From Symsagittifera roscoffensis (taxonomy: Eukaryota; Xenacoelomorpha; Acoela; Convolutidae): a DNA stretch of 64,000 nt. Shown piece by piece: positions 27,941-41,684 of the stretch; position 1 is the first letter of the stretch; each line of letters starts with the position of its first letter. The stretch lies in the NCBI RefSeq assembly GCF_963678635.1, contig NC_087062.1, forward strand, positions 44,344,395 through 44,408,394. The letters are read 5' to 3'. A program made the position numbers and the translations under genes. The notes below the pieces were generated by a model. That model was not told the origin of the DNA and ran no database searches. It saw only the letters and a program-made list of their open reading frames with translations.

Positions 27941-30160
27941 GCCCTGATAAGCATGATGCTCCCAGGGACTCTAGTTTGCGAACCAAGTGAACAATCGATA
28001 ATGCAAAAGGGCAGGTGAAGAAAAAACAATGTTATTTCTCGAATATGCACTGTAATCTATATACAATAACTTAGCCCTGTTAGCATGAAGCTAAAAGGGA
28101 ATTTTGTTAGCGAACCAAATTATCAAATGATAATGTAAAGGTAGAGGCAAAGAAGCAACGGTGTTGTTTCTCGAACATCCAGTGTAATTTCTTTACGTTA
28201 AAATAGCCCTGATAAGCATGATACTAAAAGAGATTCTTGTTAGCGAACTAAGTAATCATTTAATAACGCAAAAAGGCAGGTGAACAAACAACAATTGTAA
28301 TTGTAAGAGGGCAGGTGAAGAAACAACAGTGGTAGTTCTCGAAAACGCACTGTATACAATTTACGCCAACTTAGCCCTGATAAGCATGATGCTAAAAGTG
28401 ACTATTTAGCTATCTAAGTAATCAATTGATATTGTAAGAGGGCAGGTGAAGAAACAACAGTGGTAGTTCTCGAATATGCACTGTATACTATTTTCGCTAA
28501 CTTAGCCCTGGTAAGCATGATGCTTACCGGGACTCTAGCTAGCGAACAAAGTGAACGATCAATAATGTAAAAGGACAGGTGAATAAAAAACAATGTTATT
28601 TCTCGAATATGCACTGTAATCTAAATACGCTAACTTAGCCCTGTTAGCATGAAGCTAAAAGGGACTCTTGTTAGCGAACCAAATTATTAAATGATTATGT
28701 AAAGGTAAAGGCAAAGAAGCAACGGTGTTGCTTCTCGAATATCCAGTGTAATTTATTTACGTTAAAATAGCCCTGATAAGCATGATACTAAAAAGGACTC
28801 TTGCTAGCGAACTAAGTAATCAATTGATAACGTAAAGAGGCAGGTGAAGAAACAACAGTGTTATTTCTCGAATATGCACTGTAAACTATTTACGCTAACT
28901 TAGCCCTGATAAGCATGATGCTTACAGGGACTCTAGTTTGCGAACCAAGTGAACAATTGATGATGTAAAAGGGCAGGTGAAGAAAAAACAATGTTATTTC
29001 TCGAATATGCACTGTAATCTATATACGCTAACTTAGCCCTGTTAGCATGAAGCTAAAAGGGACTCTTGTTAGCGAACCAAATTATCAAATGATAATGTAA
29101 AGGTAGAGGCAAAAAAGCAACGGTGTTGTTTCTCCAACATCCAGAGTAATTTCTTTTCATTAAAATAGCCCTGATAAGCATGATACTAAAAGAGATTCTT
29201 GTTAGCGAACTAAGTAATCAATTAATAACGTAAAAACGCAGGTGAAGAAACAACAATATTCTTTCTCGAAAATGCACTGTATACTATTTACGCCAACTTA
29301 GCCCTGATAAGCATGATGCTTACAGGGACTCTATTTTGCGAACCAAGTGAACAATCGATAATGTAAAAGGGCAGGTGAAGAAAAAACAACATTATTTCTC
29401 GAATATGCACAGTAAACTACTTACGCTAACTTAGCCCTGATAAGCATGGTGCTTACAGGGACTCTAGTTTGCGAACCAAGTGAACAATCGATAAAGTAAA
29501 AGGGCAGGTGAAGAAAAAACAATGTTATTTCTCGAATATGCACTGTAATCTATATACGCTAATTTAGCCCTGTTAGCATGAAGCTAAAACGGACTCTTGT
29601 TAGTGTACCAAATTATCAAATGATAATGTAAAGGTAGAGGCAAAGAAGCAACGGTGTTGTTTCTCGAACATCCAGTGTAATTTCTTTACGTTAAAATAGC
29701 CCTGATAAGCATGATACTAAAAGAGATTCTTGTTAGCGAACTAAGTAATCAATTAATAACATAAAAAGGTAGGTAAAAAAACAACAATATTCTTTCTCGA
29801 CATTGCACTGTATACTATTTACGCCAACTTACCCCTGAAAAGCACGATGCTAAAAGGGACTCTAGTTAGCGATCTAATTATTCCATTGATAACTTAAGAG
29901 GGCAGGTGAAGAAACAACAGTGTTAATTCTCGAACATGCACAGTATATTATTTTCGCCAACTTAGCCCTGGTAAGCATGATGCTTACCGGGACTCTAGCT
30001 AGCGAACAAAGTGAACAATCGATAATGTAAAAAGGCAGGTGAAGAAACAACAGTGTTATTTCTCGAATATGCACTGTATACTATTTACGCCAACTTAGCC
30101 CTGATAAGCATGGAGCTAGAAGGGACTCTAGTTAGCGAACTAAGTAATCAATCGATAATG

Positions 30161-33100
30161 CAAAAGGTCAGGTGAAGAAACCAATGTTTTTCTCTCGAAT
30201 ATGCACCGTATTCTAGATACGCTAACTTAGCCCTGTTAGCATGAAGCTAAAAAGGACTCTTGTTAGCGAACCAAATTATCAAATGATATTGTTTAGGTGG
30301 AGGCAAAGAAGCAACGGTGTTGTTTCTCGAACATCCAAAGTAATTTATTTACGTTAAAATAGCCCTGATAAGCATGATACTAAAAAGGACTCTTGTTAGC
30401 AAACTAAGTAATCAATTGATAACGTTAAGACGCAGGTGAAGAGACAACAGTGTTATTTCTCGAATATGCACTGTGAACTATTATGCCAACTTATCCCTGA
30501 TAAGCATGATGCTAAAAGGGACTCTAGTTTGCGAACCAAGTGAACAATCGATAATGTAAAAGGGCAGGTGAAGAAAAAACAATGTTATTTCTCGAATATG
30601 CACTGTAATCTATATACGCTAACTTAGCCCTGTTAGCATGAAGCTAAAAGGGACTCTTGTTAGCGAACCAAATTATCAAATGATAAAGTAAAGGTAGAGG
30701 CAAAGAAGCAACGGTGTTGCTTCTCGAACATCCAGTGTAATTTCTTTACGTTAAAATAGCCCTGATAAGCATGATACTAAAAAGGACTCTTATTAGCGAA
30801 CTAAGTAATCAATTGATAACGTAGAGGCAGGTGAAGAAACAACAGTGTTATTTGTCGAATATGCACTGTAAACTATTTACGCTAACTTAGCCCTGATAAG
30901 CATGATGCTAAAAGGGACTCTAGTTTGCGAACCAAGTGAACAATCGATAATGTAAAAGGGCAGGTGAAGAAAAAACAATGTTATTTCTCGAATATGCACT
31001 GTAACCTATATACGCTAACTTAGCCCTGGTAGCATGAAGCTGATAGGGACTCTTGTTAGCGAACCAAATTATCAAATGATAAAGTAAAGGTAGAGGCAAA
31101 GAAGCAACGGTGTTGCTTCTCGAACATCCAGTGTAATTTCTTTACGTTAAAATAGCCCTGATAAGCATGATACTAAAAAGGACTCTTGTTAGCGAACTAA
31201 GTAATCAAATGATAACGTAGAGGCAGGTGAAGAAACAACAGTGTTATTTCTCGAATATGCACTGTAAACTATTTACGCTAACTTAGCCCTGATAAGCATG
31301 ATGCTTACAGGGACTCTAGTTTGCGAACCAAGAGAACAATTGCTGATGTAAAAGGGCAGGTGAAGAAAAAACAATGTTATTACTCGAATATGCACTGTAA
31401 TCTATATACGCTAACTTAGCCCTGTTAGCATGAAGCTAAAAGGGACTCTTGTTAGCGAACCAAATTATCAAATGATAATGTAAAGGTAGAGGCAAAAAAG
31501 CAACGGTGTTGTTTCTCCAACATCCAGAGTAATTTCTTTACATTCAAATAGCCCTGATAAGCATGATAGTAAAAGAGATTCTTGTTAGCGAACTAAGTAA
31601 TCAATTAATAACGTAAAAAGGCAGGTGAAGAAACAACAATATTCTTTCTCGAAAATGCACTGTATACTATTTACGCCAACTTAGCCCTGATAAGCATGAT
31701 GCTTAAAGGGACTCTATTTTGCGAACCAAATGAACAATCGATAATGTAAAAGGGCAGGTGAAGAAAAAACAACGTTATTTCTCGAATATGCACTGTAAAC
31801 TACTTACGCTAACTTAGCCCTGATAAGCATGATACTAAAAGAGATTCTTGTTAGCGAACTAAGTAATCAATTAATAACATAAAAAGGTAGGTAAAGAAAC
31901 AACAATATTCTTTCTCGACATTGCACTGTATACTATTTACGCCAACTTGCCCCTGATAAGCACGATGCTTACAGGGACTCTAGTTTGCGAACCAAGAGAA
32001 CAATTGCTGATGTAAAAGGGCAGGTGAAGAAAAAACAATGTTATTACTCGAATATGCACTGTAATCTATATACGCTAACTTAGCCCTGTTAGCATGAAGC
32101 TAAAAGGGACTCTTGTTAGCGAACCAAATTATCAAATGATAATGTAAAGGTAGAGGCAAAAAAGCAACGGTGTTGTTTCTCCAACATCCAGAGTAATTTC
32201 TTTACATTCAAATAGCCCTGATAAGCATGATAGTAAAAGAGATTCTTGTTAGCGAACTAAGTAATCAATTAATAACGTAAAAAGGCAGGTGAAGAAACAA
32301 CAATATTCTTTCTCGAAAATGCACTGTATACTATTTACGCCAACTTATCCCTGATAAGCATGATGCTTAAAGGGACTCTATTTTGCGAACCAAATGAACA
32401 ATCGATAATGTAAAAGGGCAGGTGAAGAAAAAACAACGTTATTTCTCGAATATGCACTGTAAACTACTTACGCTAACTTAGCCCTGATAAGCATGATACT
32501 AAAAGAGATTCTTGTTAGCGAACTAAGTAATCAATTAATAACATAAAAAGGTAGGTAAAGAAACAACAATATTCTTTCTCGACATTGCACTGTATACTAT
32601 TTACGCCAACTTGCCCCTGATAAGCACGATGCTAAAAGTGACTCTAGTTAGCGATCTAAGTATTCCATTGATAACGTAAGAGGGCAGGTGAAGAAACAAC
32701 AGTGTTAATTCTCGAACATGCACTGTATACTATTTTCGCCAACTTAGCCCTGGTAAGCATAATGCTTACTGGGACTCTAGCTAGCGAACAAAGTGAGCAA
32801 TCGATAATGTAAAAAGGCAGGTGAAGAAAAAACAATGTTATTTCTCGAATATGCACTGTATACTATTTACGCCAACTTAGCCCTTATAAGCATGAAGCTA
32901 GAAGGGACTTTAGTTAGCGAACTAAGTAATCAATCGATAATGCAAAAGGTCAGGTGAAGAAACCAATGTTTTTCTCTCGAATATGCACCGTATTCTAGAT
33001 ACGCTAACTTAGCCCTGTTAGCATGAAGCTAAAAAGGACTCTTGTTAGCGAACCAAATTATCAAATGATATTGTTTAGGTGGAGGCAAAGAAACAACGGT

Positions 33101-33700
33101 GTTGTTTCTCGAACATCCAAAGTAATTTATTTACGTTAAAATAGCCCTGATAAGCATGATACTAAAAAGGAGTCTTGTTAGCAAACTAAGTAATCAATTG
33201 ATAACGTACAGACGCAGGTGAAGAGACAACAGTGTTATTTCTCGAATATGCACTGTGAACTATTATGCCAACTTAGCCCTGATAAGCATGATGCTAAAAG
33301 GGACTCTAGTTTGCGAACCAAGTGAACAATCGATAATGTAAAAGGGCAGGTGAAGAAAAAACAATGTTATTTCTCGAATATGCACTGTAATCTATATACG
33401 CTAACTTAGCCCTGTTAGCATGAAGCTAAAAGGGACTCTTGTTAGCGAACCAAATTATCAAATGATAAAGTAAAGGTAGAGGCAAAGAAGCAACGGTGTT
33501 GCTTCTCGAACATCCAGTGTAATTTCTTTACGTTAAAATAGCCCTGATAAGCATGATACTAAAAAGGACTCTTATTAGCGAACTAAGTAATCAATTGATA
33601 ACGTAGAGGCAGGTGAAGAAACAACAGCGTTATTTGTCGAATATGCACTGTAAACTATTTACGCTAACTTAGCCCTGATAAGCATGATGCTAAAAGGGAC
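30161..33700. repeat. Satellite long-range duplication, 2,782-bp offset, with nested 664-bp unit
   Basis: The private variant caaaaggtcaggtgaagaaacc occurs only at 30,161 and 32,943, an offset of 2,782 bp (about 21 monomers). About 700 bp after each mark match closely. Inside lies a 664-bp pentamer duplication marked by agagaacaattgctgatg at 31,331 and 31,995. Confidence 0.7.
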
Positions 33701-35364
33701 TCTAGTTTGCGAACCAAGTGAACAATCGATAATGTAAAAGGGCAGGTGAAGAAAAAACAATGTTATTTCTCGAATATGCACTGTAATCTATATACGCTAA
33801 CTTAGCCCTGTTAGCATGAAGCTAAAAGGGACTCTTGTTAGCGAACCAAATTATCAAATGATAAAGTAAAGGTAGAGGCAAAGAAGCAACGGTGTTGCTT
33901 CTCGAACATCCAGTGTAATTTCTTTACGTTAAAATAGCCCTGATAAGCATGATACTAAAAAGGACTCTTATTAGCGAACTAAGTAATCAATTGATAACGT
34001 AGAGGCAGGTGAAGAAACAACAGCGTTATTTGTCGAATATGCACTGTAAACTATTTACGCTAACTTAGCCCTGATAAGCATGATGCTAAAAGGGACTCTA
34101 GTTTGCGAACCAAGTGAACAATCGATAATGTAAAAGGGCAGGTGAAGAAAAAACAATGTTATTTCTCGAAAATGCACTGTAACCTATATACGCTAACTTA
34201 GCCCTGTTAGCATGAAGCTGAAAGGGACTCTTGTTAGCGAACCAAATTATCAAAGGATAAAGTAAAGGTAGAGGCAAAGAAGCAACGGTGTTGCTTCTCG
34301 AACATCCAGTGTAATTTCTTTACGTTAAAATAGCCCTGATAAGCATGATACTAAAAAGGACTCTTGTTAGCGAACTAAGTAATCAATTGATAACGTAGAG
34401 GCAGGTGAAGAAACAACAGTGTTATTTCTCGAATATGCACTGTAAACTATTTACGCTAACTTAGCCCTGATAAGCATGGTGCTTACAGGGACTCTAGTTT
34501 GCGAACCAAGTGAACAATTGATGATGTAAAAGGGCGGGTGAAGAAAAAACAATGTTATTTCTCGAATATGCACTGTAATCTATATACGCTAACTTAGCCC
34601 TGTTAGCATGAAGCTAAAAGGGACTCTTGTTAGCGAACCAAATTATCAAATGATAAAGTAAAGGTAGAGGCAAAGAAGCAACGGTGTTGCTTCTCGAAAA
34701 TCCAGTGTAATTTCTTTACGTTAAAATAGCCCTGATAAGCATGATACTAAAAAGGACTCTTATTAGCGAACTAAGTAATCAATTGATAACGTAGAGGCAG
34801 GTGAAGAAACAACAGCGTTATTTGTCGAATATGCACTGTAAACTATTTACGCTAACTTAGCCCTGATAAGCATGATGCTAAAAGGGACTCTAGTTTGCGA
34901 ACCAAGTGAACAATCGATAATGTAAAAGGGCAGGTGAAGAAAAAACAATGTTATTTCTCGAAAATGCACTGTAACCTATATACGCTAACTTAGCCCTGTT
35001 AGCATGAAGCTGAAAGGGACTCTTGTTAGCGAACCAAATTATCAAAGGATAAGTAAAGGTAGAGGCAAAGAAGCAACGGTGTTGCTTCTCGAACATCCAG
35101 TGTAATTTCTTTACGTTAAAATAGCCCTGATAAGCATGATACTAAAAAGGACTCTTGTTAGCGAATTAAGTATTCAATTGATAACATAGAGGCAGGTGAA
35201 GAAACAACAGTGTTATTTCTCGAATATGCACTGTAAACTATTTACGCTAACTTAGCCCTGATAAGCATGATGCTTACAGGGACTCTAGTTTGCGAACCAA
35301 GTGAACAATTGATGATGTAAAAGGGCAGGTGAAGAAAAAACAATGTTATTTCTCGAATATGCAC

Positions 35365-38020
35365 TGTAATCTATTTACGCTAACTTAGCCCTGTTAGCAT
35401 GAAGCTAAAAGGGACACTTGTTAGCGAACCAAATTATCAAATGATAATGTAAAGGTAGAGGCAAAAAAGCAACGGTGTTGTTTCTCCAACATCCAGAGTA
35501 ATTTCTTTACATTAAAATAGCCCTGATAAGCATGATACTAAAAGAGATTCTTGTTAGCGAACTAAGTAATCAATTAATAACGTAAAAAGGCAGGTGAAGA
35601 AACAACAATATTCTATCTCGAAAATGCACTGTATACTATTTACGCCAACTTAGCCCTGATAAGCATGATGCTTACAGGGACTCTATTTTGCAAACCAAGT
35701 GAACAATCGATAATGTAAAAGGGCAGGTGAAGAAAAAACAACGTTATTTCTCGAATATGCACTGTAAACTACTTACGCTAACTTAGCCCTGATAAGCATG
35801 GTGCTTACAGGGACTCTAGTTTGCGAACCAAGTGAACAATCGATAAAGTAAAAGGGCAGGTGAAGAAAAAACAATGTTATTTCTCGAATATGCACTGTAA
35901 TCTATATACGCTAATTTAGCCCTGTTAGCATGAAGCTAAAACGGACTCTTGTTAGTGTACCAAAATATCAAATGATAAAGTAAAGGTAGAGGCAAAGAAG
36001 CAACGGTGTTGTTTCTCGAACATCCAGTGTAATTTCTTTACGTTAAAATAGCCCTGATAAGCATGATACTAAAAGAGATTCTTGTTAGCGAACTAAGTAA
36101 TCAATTAATAACATAAAAAGGTAGGTAAAGAAACAACAATATTCTTTCTCGACATTGCACTGTATACTATTTACGCCAACTTACCCCTGATAAGCACGAT
36201 GCTAAAAGGGACTCTAGTTAGCGATCTAAGTATTCCATTGATAACGTAAGAGGGCAGGTGAAGAAACAACAGTGGTAATTCTCGAACATGCACTGTATAC
36301 TACTTTCGCCAACTTAGCCCTGGTAAGCATGATGCTTACCGGGACTCTAGCTAGCGAACAAAGTGAACAATCGATAATGTAAAAAGGCAGGTGAAGAAAA
36401 AACAATGTTATTTCTCGAATATGCACTGTATACTATTTACGCCAACTTAGCCCTGATAAGCATGATGCTAAATGGGACACTAGTTAGCGAACTAAGTAAT
36501 CAATCGATAACGTAAGAGGGCAGGTGAAGAAACAACAGTGTTAATTCTCGAACATGCACTGTATACTACTTTCGCCAACTTAGCCCTGGTAAGCATGATG
36601 CTTACCGGGACTCTAGCTAGCGAACAAAGTGAACAATCGATAATGTAAAAAGGCAGGTGAAGAAAAAACAATGTTATTTCTCGAATATGCACTGTATACT
36701 ATTTACGCCAACTTACCCCTGATAAGCACGATGCTAAAAGGGACTCTAGTTAGCGATCTAAGTATTCCATTGATAACGTAATAGGGCAGGTGAAGAAACA
36801 ACAGTGTTAATTCTCGAACATGCACTGTATACTACTTTCGCCAACTTAGCCCTGGTAAGCATGATGCTTACCGGGACTCTAGCTAGCGAACAAAGTGAAC
36901 AATCGATAATGTAAAAAGGCAGGTGAAGAAAAAACAATGTTATTTCTCGAATATGCACTGTAATCTATTTACGCTAACTTAGCCCTGTTAGCATGAAGCT
37001 AAAAGGGACACTTGTTAGCGAACCAAATTATCAAATGATAATGTAAAGGTAGAGGCAAAAAAGCAACGGTGTTGTTTCTCCAACATCCAGAGTAATTTCT
37101 TTACATTAAAATAGCCCTGATAAGCATGATACTAAAAGAGATTCTTGTTAGCGAACTAAGTAATCAATTAATAACGTAAAAAGGCAGGTGAAGAAACAAC
37201 AATATTCTATCTCGAAAATGCACTGTATACTATTTACGCCAACTTAGCCCTGATAAGCATGATGCTTACAGGGACTCTATTTTGCAAACCAAGTGAACAA
37301 TCGATAATGTAAAAGGGCAGGTGAAGAAAAAACAACGTTATTTCTCGAATATGCACTGTAAACTACTTACGCTAACTTAGCCCTGATAAGCATGGTGCTT
37401 ACAGGGACTCTAGTTTGCGAACCAAGTGAACAATCGATAAAGTAAAAGGGCAGGTGAAGAAAAAACAATGTTATTTCTCGAATATGCACTGTAATCTATA
37501 TACGCTAATTTAGCCCTGTTAGCATGAAGCTAAAACGGACTCTTGTTAGTGTACCAAAATATCAAATGATAATGTAAAGGTAGAGGCAAAGAAGCAACGG
37601 TGTTGTTTCTCGAACATCCAGTGTAATTTCTTTACGTTAAAATAGCCCTGATAAGCATGATACTAAAAGAGATTCTTGTTAGCGAACTAAGTAATCAATT
37701 AATAACATAAAAAGGTAGGTAAAGAAACAACAATATTCTTTCTCGACATTGCACTGTATACTATTTACGCCAACTTACCCCTGATAAGCACGATGCTAAA
37801 AGGGACTCTAGTTAGCGATCTAAGTATTCCATTGATAACGTAAGAGGGCAGGTGAAGAAACAACAGTGTTAATTCTCGAACATGCACTGTATACTACTTT
37901 CGCCAACTTAGCCCTGGTAAGCATGATGCTTACCGGGACTCTAGCTAGCGAACAAAGTGAACAATCGATAATGTAAAAAGGCAGGTGAAGAAAAAACAAT
38001 GTTATTTCTCGAATATGCAC
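35365..38020. repeat. Satellite higher-order repeat, ~1,594-bp unit plus 266-bp dimers
   Basis: The segment 35,365-36,426 recurs at 36,960-38,020 with a 1,594-bp offset. Between them a 266-bp dimer is tandemly repeated from 36,226, 36,492 and 36,758. The variants ctatctcgaaaatgc and gtgtaccaaaatatc are shared by both large copies. Confidence 0.8.
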
Positions 38021-40249
38021 TGTATACTATTTACGCCAACTTAGCCCTGATAAGCATGATGCTAAAAGGGACACTAGTTAGCGAACTAAGTAATCAATCG
38101 ATAATGTAAAAGGGAAGGTGAAGAGACAATCCAATTTCTCGAATATGCACTGTATTCTATATACCCTAACTTAGCCCTGATAAACAGGAAGCTAAGAGGG
38201 ACTCTTGCAAGCGAACTGAATTATCAAATGATAATGTAAAGGTAGAGGCAAAGAAGCAACGGTGTTACTTCTCGAATATGCACTGTAGTCTATACACGCT
38301 AACTTAGCCCTTATTAATATGAAGCTCAAAGGGACTCTTGTGAGCCAACTAAATTAACAAATGATAATGTAAAGGTAGAAGCAAAGAAGCAACGGTATTG
38401 TTTCTCGAACATCCAGTGTAATTTATTTACGTTAAAATAGCCCTGATAAGCATGATACTAAAACGGACTCTCTTTAGCGAACTAAACAATCAATTGATTA
38501 AAGCAAAAGGGCAGGTGGAGAAACAACAACATTATTTCTTGAATTTGCATTGTACTCTATATACGCTCACTTAGCCCTGATAAGCAGGAAGCTAAGAGGG
38601 ACTCTTGCAAGCGAACTAAACTATCAAATGATAATGTAAAGGTAGAGGCAAAGAAGCAACGGTGTTACTTCTCGAATATGCACTGTATTCTATATACGCT
38701 AACTTAGCCCTGATTAATATGAAGCTCAAAGGGACTCTTGTGAGCAAACTAAATTATCAAATGATAATGTAAAGGTACAGGCAAAGAAGCAACGGTGTGG
38801 TTTCTCGAACATCCAGTGTAATTTAATTACGTTAAAATAGCCCTGATAAGCATGATACTAAAAAGGACTCTTATTAGCGAACTAAGTAATCAATTGATAA
38901 CGTAGAGGCAGGTGAAGAAACAACAGTATTATTTCTCGAATATGCACTGCATACTATTTACGCCAACTTAGCCCTGATAAGCATGATGCTAAAAAAGACT
39001 AGTTAGCGAACTAAGGAATCAATCAATAACGCAAAAGGGCAGGTGAATAAACCACAATGTTATTTCTCGAATATTCACTGTATTCTATATACACTAACTT
39101 GACCTTGATAAGCATGATGCTAAAAGGGACTCTAGTTAGCGAACTAAGTAATCAATCGATAAGGCAAACGGGCAGGTGAAGAAATAACAGTGTTATTTCT
39201 CGAATATGCAACATACTATTTAAGGTAATTTAGCCCTGATAAGCATGATGCTAAAAGGGACTCTAGTTAGCGAACTAAGTAATCAATCAATAACGCAAAA
39301 GGGCAAGTGAAGAAACCACAAGGTTATTTCTCGAATATTCACTGTGTTCTATATACGCTAACTTAGCCCTGATAGGCGTGAAGCTAAAAGGGACTCTTGC
39401 TAGCGAACTAAATTATCAGATGATAATATTAAGGTAGAGGCAAAGAAGCAACGGTGTTGTTTCTCGAACATCCAGTGTAATTTATTTACGTTAAAATAGC
39501 CCTGATATGCATGCTACTAAAAAGGACTCTTTGGCGAACTAAGTAATCAATTGATGACGCAAAAGGGCAGGTGAAGAAACAACAATATTATTTCTTGAAT
39601 ACGCACTGTATTCTATATGCGCTAACTTAGCCCTGACAAGCGGGAAGCTAAAAGGGACTCTTGCTAGCGAACTAAATTATCAGATGATAATATTAAGGTA
39701 GAGGCAAAGAAGCAACGGTGTTGTTTCTCGAACATCCAGTGTAATTTATTTACGTTAAAATAGCCCTGATATGCATGCTACTAAAAAGGACTCTTTGGCG
39801 AACTAAGTAATCAATTGATGACGCAAAAGGGCAGGTGAAGAAACAACAATATTATTTCTCGAAAATGCACTGTATTCTACATACACGTAACTTAGCCCTG
39901 ATAAGCATGAAGCTAAAAGGGACTCTTCTTAGCGAACTAAATCATCAAATGATAATGTGAAGGTAGAGGCAAAGACGCAACGGTGTTGTTTCTCGAACAA
40001 CCAGTGTAATTTATTTACGTTAAAATAGCCCTGATATGCATGCTACTAAAAAGGACTCTTAGGCCACTAAGTAATCAATTGATAACGCAAAAGGGCAGGT
40101 GAAGAAACAACAAAATTACCCTCCGGTATGACAGGTGCAACCCTTTCTTGACTTGCAACCTAATATAGCGATAGATCGAGATAGTCCTAACTTCAAATCT
40201 TTGATTTCTCTTTACTATTTTGGATACCAATAAAGCAGTTCTGCAGTAC

Positions 40250-40456
40250 CTGGTATATTTGGACAAGTCCATCGACTGAAGCTAGTGCCAATATAAGTCC
40301 TTCCCGTTGGGGTCCAAATTTGACACCAATTACGGAAGCCTGGCAATCGACTATAAGATTGCGTTGCGTCCACACTGTGGCAGTTTCACTGTTGGAATCG
40401 GCCGAAGTCTCTTCGAATACGATGGCCTTTCTGTCGAACGAGCATGTTGCAATAAC
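40250..40456 (-). pseudogene. SEH1-like nucleoporin WD40 exon (single exon or exon relic)
   Basis: A 207-bp, 69-codon open exon on the minus strand resembles the middle WD40 blades of SEH1, a component of the Nup107-160 nuclear pore subcomplex and of GATOR2. Recognisable pieces are CSFDRKAIVFEE and SVIGVKFGPQREGL followed by a DG-V-IY blade end. The exon is bounded by a pyrimidine-rich acceptor (ttttgtttttgtctcatag) just above 40,456 and a cag|gtactg donor at 40,250/40,249, and it is in frame across its full length. Several usually constant WD40 positions differ (VIGVKF for a VTDVKF-type motif, ALASVDG for an ATCSADG-type motif), which suggests relaxed selection. I found no neighbouring SEH1 exon: the satellite begins 135 bp downstream, and nothing SEH1-like is upstream in the window. 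It may be a gene fragment or one exon of a gene whose other exons lie far away. Confidence 0.7.
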
Positions 40457-41684
40457 CTATGAGACAAAAACAAAATCATTAGGTTGCTTGGAAAACGATA
40501 ATGAACTAACAAAAATATCATATTTGTCAAGCAGAAGCTTAAAATGCTATTGAATTTGACCAATAGTAAATTTTGCCCCATAAAAACAAAAAACTGATGA
40601 GCACATTTTCTGCCTGACATCGATGAAGTCAGTTTTAACAAAGAGAGCATGTTCGTTTATGCCAAGAACTAATCTATTGTGAAATGGATTATTTGTTCCA
40701 AACTTCCGAGAAAGGATAGGCGACCATCTGAAGTTTATTGATACACTCAAAACTGAAAAAGATATTTCACCAGTGACCATTTTTTATTAAGTTCTGCGAC
40801 TTAGTGTAGGCGACGATTTAATCCACCTCAGAAATCATTCAAGACTGATTTGAGTCAAGTTAATTGATTCAAATGTTAGATTAGCAGGCGCAAAACATGC
40901 CGCACTTAACTTATCAGGACGTGCATAACATAGTGTAACTTTGTATGTTTTTGTCTATTTTATTACCAAAAACTACATCAGACTCGTCAAGAGGTAGTCA
41001 GATATTTCATTGCTTCGCCCTGATAACAATCATTTAATTTTCGAAACAACAACGTAACATCAAGTTATACCAGATAAGGTATGAAGCAACAAGCTTCAAA
41101 AACAAAAGTTCCGAAAATTGCACTTTTCGAACTGTCAGACGCACTGTCAAATACGAAGTGATACCTTTAGCCTCTGAAAAAGCTTTTATTAGATAAATTA
41201 GAGTCACCCTATTCAATTTGGAATAATTTCTGAGCCGGTTAAACACACGGCGTCAAAAAAACTGAAATACGAGAATTTATTATTTAGATGTTTCCGGTTC
41301 AGAAAGTTTCGGATCCCTAATTTTTTGAAAAATAAGCACAGGTAAAAGATGTTTTATTTTTGAGTTTTTGAGCTCAGGACACTTTTATCCTTCAATTGAA
41401 TTTTTAAAAAACTTAAATTTCGAATTAAAAATTCGGAAAAAAATTTCAGATACTTTTATAGAAAGTAAGACAAACATAGCTTACTTTCATAGTTGGGACT
41501 TTTACTTACATAGTTGGGAAAGTGCAAATAAATTCATCGAAAACGATTTTTTCCAATTTTCGAACTTTCGGGGACATTTTGAAAAATCTACACATTTTCT
41601 CAAAAAGCTAACAAGGCTTAAAAAATCTAATTTAATAATTTAAGCGCGATCAAGATATAGGCCTTTATGCACAAACACACGACA
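40457..41684. other. No recognisable gene; AT-rich spacer
   Basis: Between the SEH1-like exon and the capsid relic I see only short open frames with low-complexity composition on either strand. The longest minus-strand frame (about 40,547-40,780) has a mixed composition that could be part of an unrelated exon, but I recognise no family. No satellite monomer and no inverted copy of the far end of the Polinton element was spotted here. Confidence 0.5.

Larger units (their letters stand above)
1..40115. repeat. Satellite DNA array, ~132-bp monomers, ~300 copies
   Basis: A single tandem array fills the left 40 kb. The spacing of the conserved core (acgctaacttagccctg) is 131-133 bp between successive monomers, for example at 34,994, 35,125 and 35,256. 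Each monomer also carries a ggcaggtgaagaaac block, a tttctcgaatatgcactg block and a gggactctagttagcga block. About five monomer classes are visible, told apart by their first bases after the gcga motif (accaaattatc, actaagtaatc, tctaagtaatc, acaaagtgaac, accaagtgaac). No transposon or gene interrupts it. The array starts before the window and stops at about 40,115, where the last monomer breaks off after gaagaaacaac. The open frames of about 66 codons that recur on the minus strand are by-products of a two-monomer combination, not genes. Confidence 0.97.

Noticed and set aside
221..38020. About 30 recurring minus-strand frames of about 66 codons (MHIRE...) in the satellite
   Set aside because: They arise wherever two particular monomer classes are adjacent, and copy number follows array structure. 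They have no start context, and change freely with monomer class. Homogenisation explains their similarity.
1..40115. CRISPR array or bacterial repeat
   Set aside because: Tandem monomers have no unique spacers, and the surrounding genes are eukaryotic.
1..40115. CENP-B box in the satellite
   Set aside because: No monomer class matches the TTCG-n4-A-n2-CGGG core on inspection.
40547..40780. Possible second exon upstream of the SEH1-like exon
   Set aside because: Composition is protein-like but it lacks the WD40 pattern expected at that place in SEH1.
41368..41643. Plus-strand 91-codon frame
   Set aside because: Low-complexity F/K/N-rich translation of AT-rich spacer, with no family resemblance.
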